A stretch of DNA of 32,713 nucleotides. It comes from Candidatus Gastranaerophilales bacterium. Its GTDB lineage: Bacteria > Cyanobacteriota > Vampirovibrionia > Gastranaerophilales > Gastranaerophilaceae. The stretch covers positions 1 through 32,713 of the forward strand of contig CALUSB010000021.1 of the NCBI GenBank assembly GCA_944323335.1, read 5' to 3'. Below are positions 22,035 to 29,489 of the stretch, piece after piece (within the stretch, counting starts at the first letter, position 1; each line of letters starts with the position of its first letter). The notes below the pieces were generated by a model that saw nothing but the letters and a program-made list of their open reading frames with translations, was not told the origin of the DNA and did no database searches. Both the position numbers and the translations under genes were made by a program.

Positions 22035-22045
22035 GTGCTTCGTTA
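22019..22045 (+). promoter_or_regulatory. Candidate ECF-type promoter of the sigma operon
   Basis: TGAAC (22019-22023) and CGTTA (22041-22045) are separated by 17 nt, the arrangement of ECF-sigma promoters with an AAC-containing -35 and a CGT -10 (as for SigW/SigM-like factors). It lies 22 nt before the first ATG and would give a short leader carrying GGAG (22056-22059). Autoregulation is inferred. Confidence 0.5.
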
Positions 22046-22066
22046 TACAAATGTAGGAGCGAAAAA

Positions 22067-22420
22067 ATGGAACATAAATGTAATAAATACGAAGCATATT
22101 TTATTTTTAAAGATGATAAAGAATTTCTTGAGCATGTTGCAAATTGCCCTGAGTGCACAAAAGAACATGAAAAGATGCAGAAAGTATCGTCTTTAATAAA
22201 TGAAGTACGCCCGTATTTTTTAGAACAGAAAAAACGCAAAAACAAAGTTCAATATGCGCTTAAAACCGCATGTTTGACTCTTGCGCTTATGTTCTTCGCC
22301 ATAGGAGGCAGTGCACTTAATTATCAATATGATATAGTAAATTCGCTTGTATATCATAATTTAAGTGCGGAGGATTTAGGCTTTCCTACGGATGAATACG
22401 GCCTGATAATGGTAGAGTGA
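22067..22420 (+). CDS. Putative zinc-finger anti-sigma factor, single-pass membrane protein
   Basis: 117 residues. N-terminal zf-HC2-like motif HVANCPEC (H23, C27, C30, with C5) as in zinc-binding anti-sigma domains of the RsrA/ChrR-like class, a basic linker (~50-62), one transmembrane helix ~64-84 (TACLTLALMFFAIGGSAL) and a short ~33-residue extracytoplasmic tail. It would hold the sigma factor at the inner face of the membrane and release it on an envelope signal. GGAG lies 7 nt before ATG. Its TGA overlaps the sigma ATG (TGATG). The order anti-sigma before sigma is the reverse of most such pairs. Confidence 0.82.
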   Translation: MEHKCNKYEAYFIFKDDKEFLEHVANCPECTKEHEKMQKVSSLINEVRPYFLEQKKRKNKVQYALKTACLTLALMFFAIGGSALNYQYDIVNSLVYHNLSAEDLGFPTDEYGLIMVE

Positions 22421-22911
22421 TGAAGTTTAGTGAATTAATCGAACAAAACAAAAAAAATGTCAGATACATAATTAAAAAAATTACAAACGAGCAAAATGAA
22501 GATATAGAACAGGAAGTTTATATCAAAGTCTGGCAAAATCAAGATAAATACAAAGAACAAGGGAAGTTGAAAAGCTGGATAGGGACTATCGCAAAGAACC
22601 TCTCCAAAGACTACCTGAAATCTTCCTATGTCAAAAACAGGACTGATATTGATGAAGAAAAAATAAATGAAATAAAAGACAAAAAAACGACTCCCGAATT
22701 GAAACTTATTCAAAATGAGCGTCATCAAATGATAATTAACGCCATAAACGGCTTAAAACCAAAATACAGAGAAGTTATTATGCTTCATGAAATAGACAAC
22801 ATGCTCTATGAGGACATTGCAAAAAAACTCAAATGTCCTGTAGGCACAGTGAAATCAAGATTGTACAACGCAAAAAAAGAGCTCTGCGAAATATTAAAAG
22901 ATTTAATTTAG
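22420..22911 (+). CDS. ECF-type RNA polymerase sigma factor
   Basis: 163 residues from ATG 22420 (the GTG at 22417 in frame is less likely). Region 2 ~5-70 (NEDIEQEVYIKVWQN, LKSWIGTIAKNLSKDYLK) and region 4 ~105-160 (INGLKPKYREVIMLHEIDN, YEDIAKKLKCPVGTVKSRL with the helix-turn-helix). Only these two regions, typical of group IV factors. Coupled to the anti-sigma gene by TGATG and followed 15 nt later by an LTXXQ periplasmic protein. Confidence 0.94.
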   Translation: MKFSELIEQNKKNVRYIIKKITNEQNEDIEQEVYIKVWQNQDKYKEQGKLKSWIGTIAKNLSKDYLKSSYVKNRTDIDEEKINEIKDKKTTPELKLIQNERHQMIINAINGLKPKYREVIMLHEIDNMLYEDIAKKLKCPVGTVKSRLYNAKKELCEILKDLI

Positions 22912-22926
22912 AAAGGATTTTTAATT

Positions 22927-23517
22927 ATGAAAAAATCAATAGTACTTGCTTCAACTTTGGCACTTTTCTTCGTAACTTCAGCAACATATGCTGCTCCATG
23001 CCCTGTTAGTGACATAAACAACAAAGGCGTTAAATGCGAACAAAAAAGAATTGAACACCAAAGACCTCCTATGAGCCCTGAAATGAAAGCTAAAATGGAG
23101 AAAAAGAAGGCAGAATTTGATAAGAAATTAAATTTAACAGATGAACAAAAAGCTAAAGCAGAACAAATAAGAAAAGACGGTTTTGAAAAAATGAAACCCG
23201 TAATGGATAAAATCAAAGTTAAAAAAGATGAAATCCGTGCAATTCGTGAAAACGGATCGCTTACTCAAGCAGAAGCAAAAACAAAAATTGATGCTCTGCA
23301 CAAAGATATTATGAATTTGAAAGCTCAAGCAAGAGAAATCAGAAAACAAAATATGCAAGACTTTGAGTCAATTTTAACCGACAAACAAAAGAAAACTCTT
23401 GAAAAAATGAAACAAGAAGGCAGAAAAGAATTTGCTAAAAATCATAAAGGTAAAAGAGGCCCGCAAGGTCATCCTATGTCTCCTAAGCACCCCGATGTCC
23501 AAAATCCCGCCAAATAG
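22927..23517 (+). CDS. Periplasmic LTXXQ (Spy/CpxP/CnrX-like) protein
   Basis: 196 residues; signal peptide 1-22 (cleavage after TYA). Two LTxxQ motifs, LTDEQ at 70-74 and LTDKQ at 150-154, in a long helical, K/E-rich body, the mark of the Spy/CpxP/ZraP/CnrX superfamily of periplasmic chaperone-sensors. The C-terminal tail is rich in H, P, G and M ([16 protein letters not shown]) and could bind metal. As third gene of the anti-sigma/ECF operon it could be the stress-responsive chaperone or a signal receptor feeding back on the anti-sigma factor. AAAGGA lies 9 nt before ATG; a strong terminator closes the operon. Confidence 0.88.
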   Translation: MKKSIVLASTLALFFVTSATYAAPCPVSDINNKGVKCEQKRIEHQRPPMSPEMKAKMEKKKAEFDKKLNLTDEQKAKAEQIRKDGFEKMKPVMDKIKVKKDEIRAIRENGSLTQAEAKTKIDALHKDIMNLKAQAREIRKQNMQDFESILTDKQKKTLEKMKQEGRKEFAKNHKGKRGPQGHPMSPKHPDVQNPAK

Positions 23518-23538
23518 ATAATTCACTACAACCGAACA

Positions 23539-23577
23539 AATTGCCCCTAAGAGTGTCTTTGGGGCAATTCTTTTTTG
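23539..23577 (+). terminator. Rho-independent terminator of the ECF operon
   Basis: AATTGCCCC (23539-23547) pairs with GGGGCAATT (23561-23569), with an inner AAGA-gtg-TCTT stem, followed by CTTTTTTG. Confidence 0.9.
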
Positions 23578-23578
23578 C

Positions 23579-23606
23579 TTGCTTTGCTTTCTATAAATTG
23601 TATAAT
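23579..23606 (+). promoter_or_regulatory. Putative sigma-70 promoter of gmd
   Basis: TTGCTT (23579-23584), 16-nt spacer, perfect TATAAT (23601-23606), leaving a leader of about 24 nt with a GGAGAAGG ribosome site. Confidence 0.6.
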
Positions 23607-23636
23607 ATACTTATCAGACATTATTATGGAGAAGGT

Positions 23637-24725
23637 ATGAAAAAAGCGCTTATAACCGGTATTACAGGACAAGACGGCAGTTATCTTGCCGAACTTTTAT
23701 TGGAAAAAGGATACGAAGTTCACGGTATGAAGCGCAGGGCTTCATCTTTTAACACTTCAAGGATTGACCATCTTTATCAGGATATTCACAATCCCGATTT
23801 GAAATTTAAGCTGCACTACGGTGATTTAACCGATTCTGCAAACCTTATCAGACTGATAGGCGAAATTCAGCCTGATGAAATCTACAACCTTGCAGCTCAA
23901 TCCCACGTAAAAGTTTCTTTTGATGAGCCTGAATATACTGCTAACTCCGATGGTATAGGTACTTTAAGACTTCTTGAGGCAATAAGAATTTTAGGACTTG
24001 AAAAAAAGACAAAATTCTACCAAGCATCAACTTCAGAGCTTTTCGGACTTGTTCAGGAAACACCTCAAAAAGAAACTACACCTTTTTATCCCCGTTCGCC
24101 ATATGCTTGCGCTAAGTTGTATGCTTACTGGATTACGATAAATTACAGAGAAAGCTACGGCCTATACGCCTGCAACGGTATTTTATTTAACCATGAAAGC
24201 CCCCGCCGCGGTGAAACTTTTGTTACAAGAAAAATCACCCGTGCTGCGGTTCGTATGGTGCTTGGCATGGAAGATAAATTATACCTTGGAAACCTTGACT
24301 CTAAGCGTGATTGGGGTCATGCAAAAGACTACGTTGAGGGTATGTGGAGAGTTCTTCAACAGGATGAGCCCGAGGATTTTGTACTTGCAACGGGCGTAAC
24401 CACTTCAATTCGTGATTTTTGTAATATGACATTTAAAGAGCTCGGTATTGATTTAATCTGGCAGGGTAAGGGTCTTGATGAAAAAGGTATTGATTCAAAA
24501 ACAGGTAAAGTTTTAATCGAGGTTGACCCGAGATACTTTAGACCCGCTGAAGTTGATTTTCTGTTGGGTGATAGCACAAAAGCCCGCCAAAAACTCGGCT
24601 GGCAGCCTAAATATGACCTTAAAACCATGGTTTCTGAGATGGTTGAAGAGGATATGAAACTTGCTAAAAAAGCAAAAGTTTTAAAAGAAAGAGGATATGA
24701 AATTTTAGTTCCTCAAGAGCCTTAG
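23637..24725 (+). CDS. gmd: GDP-mannose 4,6-dehydratase
   Basis: 362 residues from ATG 23637 (GGAGAAGG just upstream); an in-frame extension to 23541 runs through the preceding terminator and is rejected. SDR-superfamily enzyme making GDP-4-keto-6-deoxymannose, precursor of GDP-fucose, rhamnose or perosamine. [10 protein letters not shown] (8-17) is the NADP glycine motif; catalytic T132, E134 (ASTSELFG), Y156 and K160 (SPYACAK) are all present, as is [16 protein letters not shown]. No fcl, rmd or glycosyltransferase is adjacent, so the sugar's fate is unknown; surface glycan or pilin glycosylation are possible. Confidence 0.97.
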   Translation: MKKALITGITGQDGSYLAELLLEKGYEVHGMKRRASSFNTSRIDHLYQDIHNPDLKFKLHYGDLTDSANLIRLIGEIQPDEIYNLAAQSHVKVSFDEPEYTANSDGIGTLRLLEAIRILGLEKKTKFYQASTSELFGLVQETPQKETTPFYPRSPYACAKLYAYWITINYRESYGLYACNGILFNHESPRRGETFVTRKITRAAVRMVLGMEDKLYLGNLDSKRDWGHAKDYVEGMWRVLQQDEPEDFVLATGVTTSIRDFCNMTFKELGIDLIWQGKGLDEKGIDSKTGKVLIEVDPRYFRPAEVDFLLGDSTKARQKLGWQPKYDLKTMVSEMVEEDMKLAKKAKVLKERGYEILVPQEP

Positions 24726-24748
24726 AGTTATTAGTTTAAGGAGAATGT

Positions 24749-25363
24749 ATGAAAAAAATATTACTTACACTAGCTCTTTTACTTTTTGTGACACCTGCTT
24801 TTGCCGCAAATAAAGCTGTTGTCCAATGTATTAATTCTTTTTCGACAGATAATCCCTCTGCTGTTTTTGAGGGCAGAGTAATTGAAGAGGTTGAGTTTGA
24901 TAATGGCGTATTGTTAAGAAAAGACGCAGTTATTCAGGGTAAAGTTCTTCAAGTGGTTGACGCTAAACGTGCCAAGCGTGACGCTTATTTTATTATAAAA
25001 CCTACTTATTATACTGACCCAAAGCAAAATGTAACTTATAAAGTGCACGATGCTGATTGGGAGGCAAAAGTTGTAGGCTATAAGCCCTTTGATGCTAAAG
25101 ACACCGCAAAAAAAGCAAGCATAAGTGTTGCAAACTTTTTCGTGCAAGGTTTTAGCACCGCTTATCACTTTGGTAACGGTTTTATTCACCCGACATCAGG
25201 CAGGGGTCGTTTTAAATCGGGCGTAAATGAAGCATATGAAAATTCAATACTTTCTTACATCGAAGAAGGTAAGGCGCTTCAGGTAAGAAGCGGAGATTTG
25301 CTTGCACTTAAGTTTTATCAATCTGATGTTCCAAAATGGAAGTTCTGGGCAAGAAATCGTTAA
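24749..25363 (+). CDS. Exported hypothetical protein
   Basis: 204 residues; signal peptide 1-19 (cleavage after AFA). Mature part is mixed alpha/beta with segments such as EVEFDNGVLLRKDAVIQGKVLQVVDAKRAKRDAYF, broken by a hydrophobic SVANFFVQGFSTAYHFGNGF stretch (~130-150) and a basic end (WKFWARNR). No family recognised; the 'inducible barrier / VIQGKVL' wording recalls small beta-barrel domains of envelope proteins. It follows gmd by 23 nt with AAGGAG upstream, so it is probably co-transcribed. Its TAA overlaps the stop of the convergent peptidase gene. Confidence 0.75.
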   Translation: MKKILLTLALLLFVTPAFAANKAVVQCINSFSTDNPSAVFEGRVIEEVEFDNGVLLRKDAVIQGKVLQVVDAKRAKRDAYFIIKPTYYTDPKQNVTYKVHDADWEAKVVGYKPFDAKDTAKKASISVANFFVQGFSTAYHFGNGFIHPTSGRGRFKSGVNEAYENSILSYIEEGKALQVRSGDLLALKFYQSDVPKWKFWARNR

Positions 25364-26562
25364 GCGTTAAATTCTTCAAAGAATTGCTTTAGGAATTTAT
25401 ACCCTTCAAGATAAGTTTTGGTATTTATGCACTCGTTTGGCGAGTGCATATTTTTTATGTCTGCAATACCTATTAAAACCGGTTTAAAGGTTTTATTGTA
25501 TTTATTTTTTTCATTAGCGTAAACGTGAGTTTCAGCGCCTGCATGAAATGAACTTACATCAAGCTTTAAACCTGTTTTTTTAGCTGCTTCGCGACCTATT
25601 GTAACAAGGGTATTGTCATCTGATTTTTCAAAAGGTTTTAAGTGTTCCGTTACTTCAAGCTCTATATCAACAAGCTCGCCGTATTTTTTCTTTACGGCAT
25701 TTGCGATATTTTTGTATGCGTCTATTAATTCCTTTTCATACCAAGCATTTGAACTTCTGATAGAGTAGTGAGCACAGGCAGTTGTGTTTATTACGTTATC
25801 CGTGCAGTTTTTTGAGATAAACTTATGCGGATTTTCTTCTTTAGCGGCGGCTTTTAGTGTTCGCTCTATTCCTCCGCCTACAATGCAGCCTAAGTTAGCA
25901 GATGTAACAACGCCCAGCTCATCTTCGTTAATAACGCCTATGGGAGCGACTTTTACATAGTCGGCAATGATTTTTGCGGCGTTAATTCTGTCTTTTTTAT
26001 TAATATCAAGACCGCTGTGCCCGCCTGTTTTTGTAGTAACGGTTACATCAAGTTTTGTGTAGCTTGCACCTGATATTTCAAACTTGCCAAGCTCTGATGA
26101 GTCAAGGACTAGGATGTATTCGCTTTCAAGATTAGAAAAATCAAGGTGGTGAATACCTGTCATGCTCTGTTCTTCATCACGTGTAAATACAAGCTCAAGC
26201 CCGCCATGGGAGAGATTTTTGTTTTTATTTACTTCTGATGCCAATCTTATCGCCGCAGCTACTCCTGCTTTATCATCCGCACCTAAAGTCCTTGTTTTAT
26301 CTGTTTCAATTATATCGCCGTTTACGACGATATTCACCGGTGAATCATCCCCCACAACATCCATATGCGCACTTAAAAGCAGAGGTCTTTTTGTATTGTC
26401 GGTTGCCTCAATATGAGCGTAAACATTTCCGTAGTCATCTTTTTGAGCTTTGATGTTTTCTTCTTGCAGAATTTCAATGATTTTATCCGCAACTTTTTCT
26501 TCTCCTAAAGAGGGAGAGGGTATTTTTGCAAGTTTAATGAAAGTTTCTACGAGTTTATCCAT
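25360..26562 (-). CDS. M20-family metallopeptidase, PepT-like
   Basis: 400 residues. Dizinc peptidase motifs in order: SAHMDVV with H66 and D68, TLGADDKAGV with bridging D96, TRDEEQS with general-base E130 and ligand E131, VLDSSELG with D154, and a late H in MHSPNE. Dimerisation (lid) domain ~175-300 lies between. Closest known types are tripeptidase PepT and PepT-like enzymes of Gram-positives; the exact substrate is not certain, so no symbol is given. Cytoplasmic. The ATG shares a base with the trpS stop (TAATG) and GAGG is 9 nt upstream, so translation is coupled to trpS. Confidence 0.88.
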   Translation of the reverse strand: MDKLVETFIKLAKIPSPSLGEEKVADKIIEILQEENIKAQKDDYGNVYAHIEATDNTKRPLLLSAHMDVVGDDSPVNIVVNGDIIETDKTRTLGADDKAGVAAAIRLASEVNKNKNLSHGGLELVFTRDEEQSMTGIHHLDFSNLESEYILVLDSSELGKFEISGASYTKLDVTVTTKTGGHSGLDINKKDRINAAKIIADYVKVAPIGVINEDELGVVTSANLGCIVGGGIERTLKAAAKEENPHKFISKNCTDNVINTTACAHYSIRSSNAWYEKELIDAYKNIANAVKKKYGELVDIELEVTEHLKPFEKSDDNTLVTIGREAAKKTGLKLDVSSFHAGAETHVYANEKNKYNKTFKPVLIGIADIKNMHSPNECINTKTYLEGYKFLKQFFEEFNA

Positions 26563-27575
26563 TAATACATCCTCACAACTTCTTTTACTTTATCAAGTAC
26601 CTTTTGTGCTTCTGTTTGTGCTTTTTTAGACCCTTCCATAAGAATTTCTCTTACAAGTTCGGGTTTTTGGGCCAACTCAAGACGTTTTTGCCTTATTGGT
26701 GCAAGCATTTCATTTACTTTCTTTGCAAGTTCGCGCTTGCACTGAGCGCAGCCTATCTCGCCTTTGCGGCAGAGTGCGTCTATTTCTTTTACTTTTTCTT
26801 CACTGTCAAAAATTTTCCAATAATCATAAACCACTTCGCAATCTTCAGGATGTCCGGGGTCATCGCGTCTTAGGCGGCTCCTGTCTGTAATTGCACTCAT
26901 GATTTTTTTTGTCGTGGTTTCTTCATCGTCTGAGATTTTTATATCGTTGTTAAACGATTTGCCCATTTTATTTCCGTCCACACCTTTCATAAGAGGTATT
27001 TGGGTTAAAAGAGGCTCAGGCTCTACAAAGTAGTCTGTTTTATAAATATTGTTAAAACGTCTTACAATGTCGCGAGAAAGCTCAACGTGAGGCACTTGGT
27101 CAATGCCTACGGGTACATAATTTGCATTAAACATCATAATATCCGCTGTCATTAGCACAGGATATCCTAAAAGCCCATATGAAACCTGACTTTCAGAGCT
27201 GCCTTTAAGCCTTAGTGCTTTTGCCATATCTTTAAGGGTGGGGTCGCGCTCTACCCAGTTTTGAGGTGTTATCATACTTAAAAATATATGCAGCTGAGCG
27301 ATTTGCGGGACGTAAGACTGAACATATATTGTTGATTTTTCAGGGTCAATACCGCAAGAAAGCCAATCCAGCGCTACATTGTAGACATTTGTGGCCAAAT
27401 CTTCAGTCGTATCAAATTTGGTAGTAAGCGCATGCCAGTCAGCTATAAAAAAGAAACTGTCATATTGCTCCTGCAGTTTTTTCCAGTTTGCAAGCACGCC
27501 AAAATAGTGCCCGAGGTGCAATTTTCCCGTTGAGCGCATGCCTGATACTATTCTTTTTTTGCTATCTTCAGTCAT
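26562..27575 (-). CDS. trpS: Tryptophanyl-tRNA synthetase
   Basis: 337 residues, normal for the short bacterial class. Charges tRNA-Trp. Class I motifs: HIGH-like GKLHLGHYFG (17-26) and KMSKS-like KMGKS (203-207); also SGMRSTG and PVGIDQVPHVELSRDI, which recognises tryptophan. Start ATG 27575 lies inside the end of the TPR gene (8-nt overlap), and the stop overlaps the M20 peptidase start, so it is the middle gene of a three-gene operon. Confidence 0.97.
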   Translation of the reverse strand: MTEDSKKRIVSGMRSTGKLHLGHYFGVLANWKKLQEQYDSFFFIADWHALTTKFDTTEDLATNVYNVALDWLSCGIDPEKSTIYVQSYVPQIAQLHIFLSMITPQNWVERDPTLKDMAKALRLKGSSESQVSYGLLGYPVLMTADIMMFNANYVPVGIDQVPHVELSRDIVRRFNNIYKTDYFVEPEPLLTQIPLMKGVDGNKMGKSFNNDIKISDDEETTTKKIMSAITDRSRLRRDDPGHPEDCEVVYDYWKIFDSEEKVKEIDALCRKGEIGCAQCKRELAKKVNEMLAPIRQKRLELAQKPELVREILMEGSKKAQTEAQKVLDKVKEVVRMY

Positions 27576-29355
27576 TTTGTCTTTCTACCTCTTTTAATAT
27601 TTTTAATGCCTCGCCATAATCGCTAAAGACAACAAGCGCGTCTTGAGCGGCTTTTTTTGCCTTTTCAAATTCATTTAATTTCAGATAACACTGCCCCAGA
27701 GTAGTGAGCAGAATGTGATTTTTAGGGAATTTTGCCCTTAAATTTTCAAATATGCCAACAGCCCCTTTGTAGTCTTTTAGTTTAAAATAGCACATAGCAA
27801 GCATATTGAGTATTTCAGGGTCATCCTTTGTTATATTTAGCATATCTTCAAGGATTTGCACTGCAGTAGAGTATTTTTTCTGCGAAAAATAAACCCTTGA
27901 GAGATTATAAAGCGCTATGTAGTTTTTAGGGTTGATTTTTATTGCCTCTTGCAGCTTTTCTACACCCTCGTCGTATTTGCCCCAAGCGATGAGGTTTTCT
28001 CCGAAATGTGCCAGATAATCCGCATTATCAGGCTCAAGAGCGACGGTTTTTCTATAATATTCATCAGCCTGTTTAAAGTTGTTTGTTTTATTCAGATAAA
28101 CGGCGTAGGCAAAGGTTATTTCAGGTTCATCTCCTTCAAGCTCGATTGCCTGTTTAAATTCATCCCCTGCCCAGTCGACAAAGTTCATTCTCAAATACAA
28201 AAGCCCTAAGTCCTTGTGTACGAAGGGATTGTGCGGTTCAAGAGCAATACATTTTTTAAATGCTTCTTTTGCACCCTCAAGCTCATCAAGGTTAATCAAA
28301 GAAAGCGCGTAGTTGTAATATATTTCAACATCAACCTTGCCTCTTTTGATTAATTCTTCTAATTTTTCTATCGCTTTTTCATCATTTCCCGTAAGCCTTA
28401 AAAGAGCAGCGTATTTCTTCGTTAAATCGGTATTTTTAGGGTCAAATTTTAACAGGTCTTTTACCGTTTTTATGGCTTCGTCGTATTTTCTTAAGTCCAT
28501 AAGTATGGACATTAAGTTGTTTTGAAAATTAGCTTTATCCGGATAAAGCGCAACAAGGCTTTTGTATAAGTCGCAAGCTAATTCAAGATTTCCCGCACGC
28601 TTGGCACAATACGCAAGAGTTGTCATAAGCGATATGGAGGGCTCTTTTTGGTATGCAACATTAAAATACGAAAGCGCTTTTTTGTAATCGCCTTTTATTT
28701 GATACAAAACCCCGAGATTGTAGTTTGTCATTGCAAAATTTGGGTCTTGAGTATATGTATTTTCAAGTATTAATTTAGCGTTTTCAATCTCATCAAGCGC
28801 TATGTAGCAGTTTGCAAGGTTATTTTGCAGCTGCAGATGGTCAGGACGCAGCTCAATTGCTTTTTTAAGGTATTTGATAGCCTCGTTTTGCCTGTTAAGG
28901 GCAATTGTTGCCGTTGCAATTAAATAATAAAGAAGATAATCATCCGTTTTTACTTCTAAAACAGGCTCAATTAAAGAGATAATGCCCTCATGGTTGCCTT
29001 GTTTCATATAAATTACCGCAAGGTTTTTATAAGCCTCAAAAAACTCATCTCTTAGCTCTATTACCTTTTTGTACTCTTCAATTGCCTTATCTTCAAAACC
29101 AAGCTTGTCATCACAGTTTGCAAGGTAGAAAAGCGCAGTTGCGTCGTTTGGCTCGATACTAAGAGCTTTTTTAAAGGCGGCAGAGGCTTTTTCGTAATTT
29201 TCGGTATTTATGTAGCATAATCCGAGGTTTTTTATAAGCTCAATATTTTTTTCATCTTCTAAACAAATTTTCTCCAAAAGTGCTGCCGCACTTTCAAATT
29301 CGCCTTTTGCCAACAGGTCGATAGATTGGTCTATTAATTCTTTTTTATTTTCCAT
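27568..29355 (-). CDS. Tetratricopeptide-repeat protein
   Basis: 595 residues, almost entirely TPR repeats (about 16-17 of 34 residues), for example NYEKASAAFKKALSIEPNDA, EAIKYLKKAIELRPDH and KYDEGVEKLQEAIKINPKN. No signal peptide or catalytic domain, so a cytoplasmic protein-interaction scaffold. The mRNA is apparently leaderless: TATAAT ends 7 nt before ATG and no ribosome site is present. First gene of the operon with trpS and the M20 peptidase; divergent from ppdK. Partners unknown. Confidence 0.92.
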   Translation of the reverse strand: MENKKELIDQSIDLLAKGEFESAAALLEKICLEDEKNIELIKNLGLCYINTENYEKASAAFKKALSIEPNDATALFYLANCDDKLGFEDKAIEEYKKVIELRDEFFEAYKNLAVIYMKQGNHEGIISLIEPVLEVKTDDYLLYYLIATATIALNRQNEAIKYLKKAIELRPDHLQLQNNLANCYIALDEIENAKLILENTYTQDPNFAMTNYNLGVLYQIKGDYKKALSYFNVAYQKEPSISLMTTLAYCAKRAGNLELACDLYKSLVALYPDKANFQNNLMSILMDLRKYDEAIKTVKDLLKFDPKNTDLTKKYAALLRLTGNDEKAIEKLEELIKRGKVDVEIYYNYALSLINLDELEGAKEAFKKCIALEPHNPFVHKDLGLLYLRMNFVDWAGDEFKQAIELEGDEPEITFAYAVYLNKTNNFKQADEYYRKTVALEPDNADYLAHFGENLIAWGKYDEGVEKLQEAIKINPKNYIALYNLSRVYFSQKKYSTAVQILEDMLNITKDDPEILNMLAMCYFKLKDYKGAVGIFENLRAKFPKNHILLTTLGQCYLKLNEFEKAKKAAQDALVVFSDYGEALKILKEVERQND

Positions 29356-29362
29356 GTATATA

Positions 29363-29371
29363 ATTATAGCA
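29363..29371 (-). promoter_or_regulatory. Extended -10 (TGCTATAAT) giving a leaderless TPR-trpS transcript
   Basis: On the minus strand TGCTATAAT is followed by TATATAC (7 nt) and then ATG. No Shine-Dalgarno. Confidence 0.7.
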
Positions 29372-29386
29372 AAGAAAAGGTTTTTG

Positions 29387-29395
29387 TGATAGAAT
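29387..29395 (+). promoter_or_regulatory. Putative extended -10 (TGATAGAAT) of ppdK
   Basis: TGATAGAAT lies about 95 nt before the ppdK start, giving a leader near 88 nt. It is 15 nt from the divergent TPR -10, so the two promoters are back to back. Confidence 0.5.
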
Positions 29396-29400
29396 AGCGC

Positions 29401-29446
29401 TATCTTTTATCCAAAAAAGATAAATTGGCGCAAACCCACTGTTTGC
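29401..29446 (+). other. Structured 5' leader of ppdK
   Basis: Two consecutive perfect stems: TATCTTTT/AAAAGATA (29401-29408 with 29415-29422) and GCAAAC/GTTTGC (29430-29435 with 29441-29446). They lie in the untranslated leader before the ribosome site at 29475-29480. Resemblance to a known riboswitch was not recognised. Confidence 0.4.
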
Positions 29447-29489
29447 AAGGTGTTTTAGATATTTAAACATTGAAAAGGAGAAAATATTA

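Noticed and set aside
23541..23636. N-terminal extension of gmd
   Set aside because: It would start inside the ECF-operon terminator and before the TATAAT box; GGAGAAGG supports ATG 23637.
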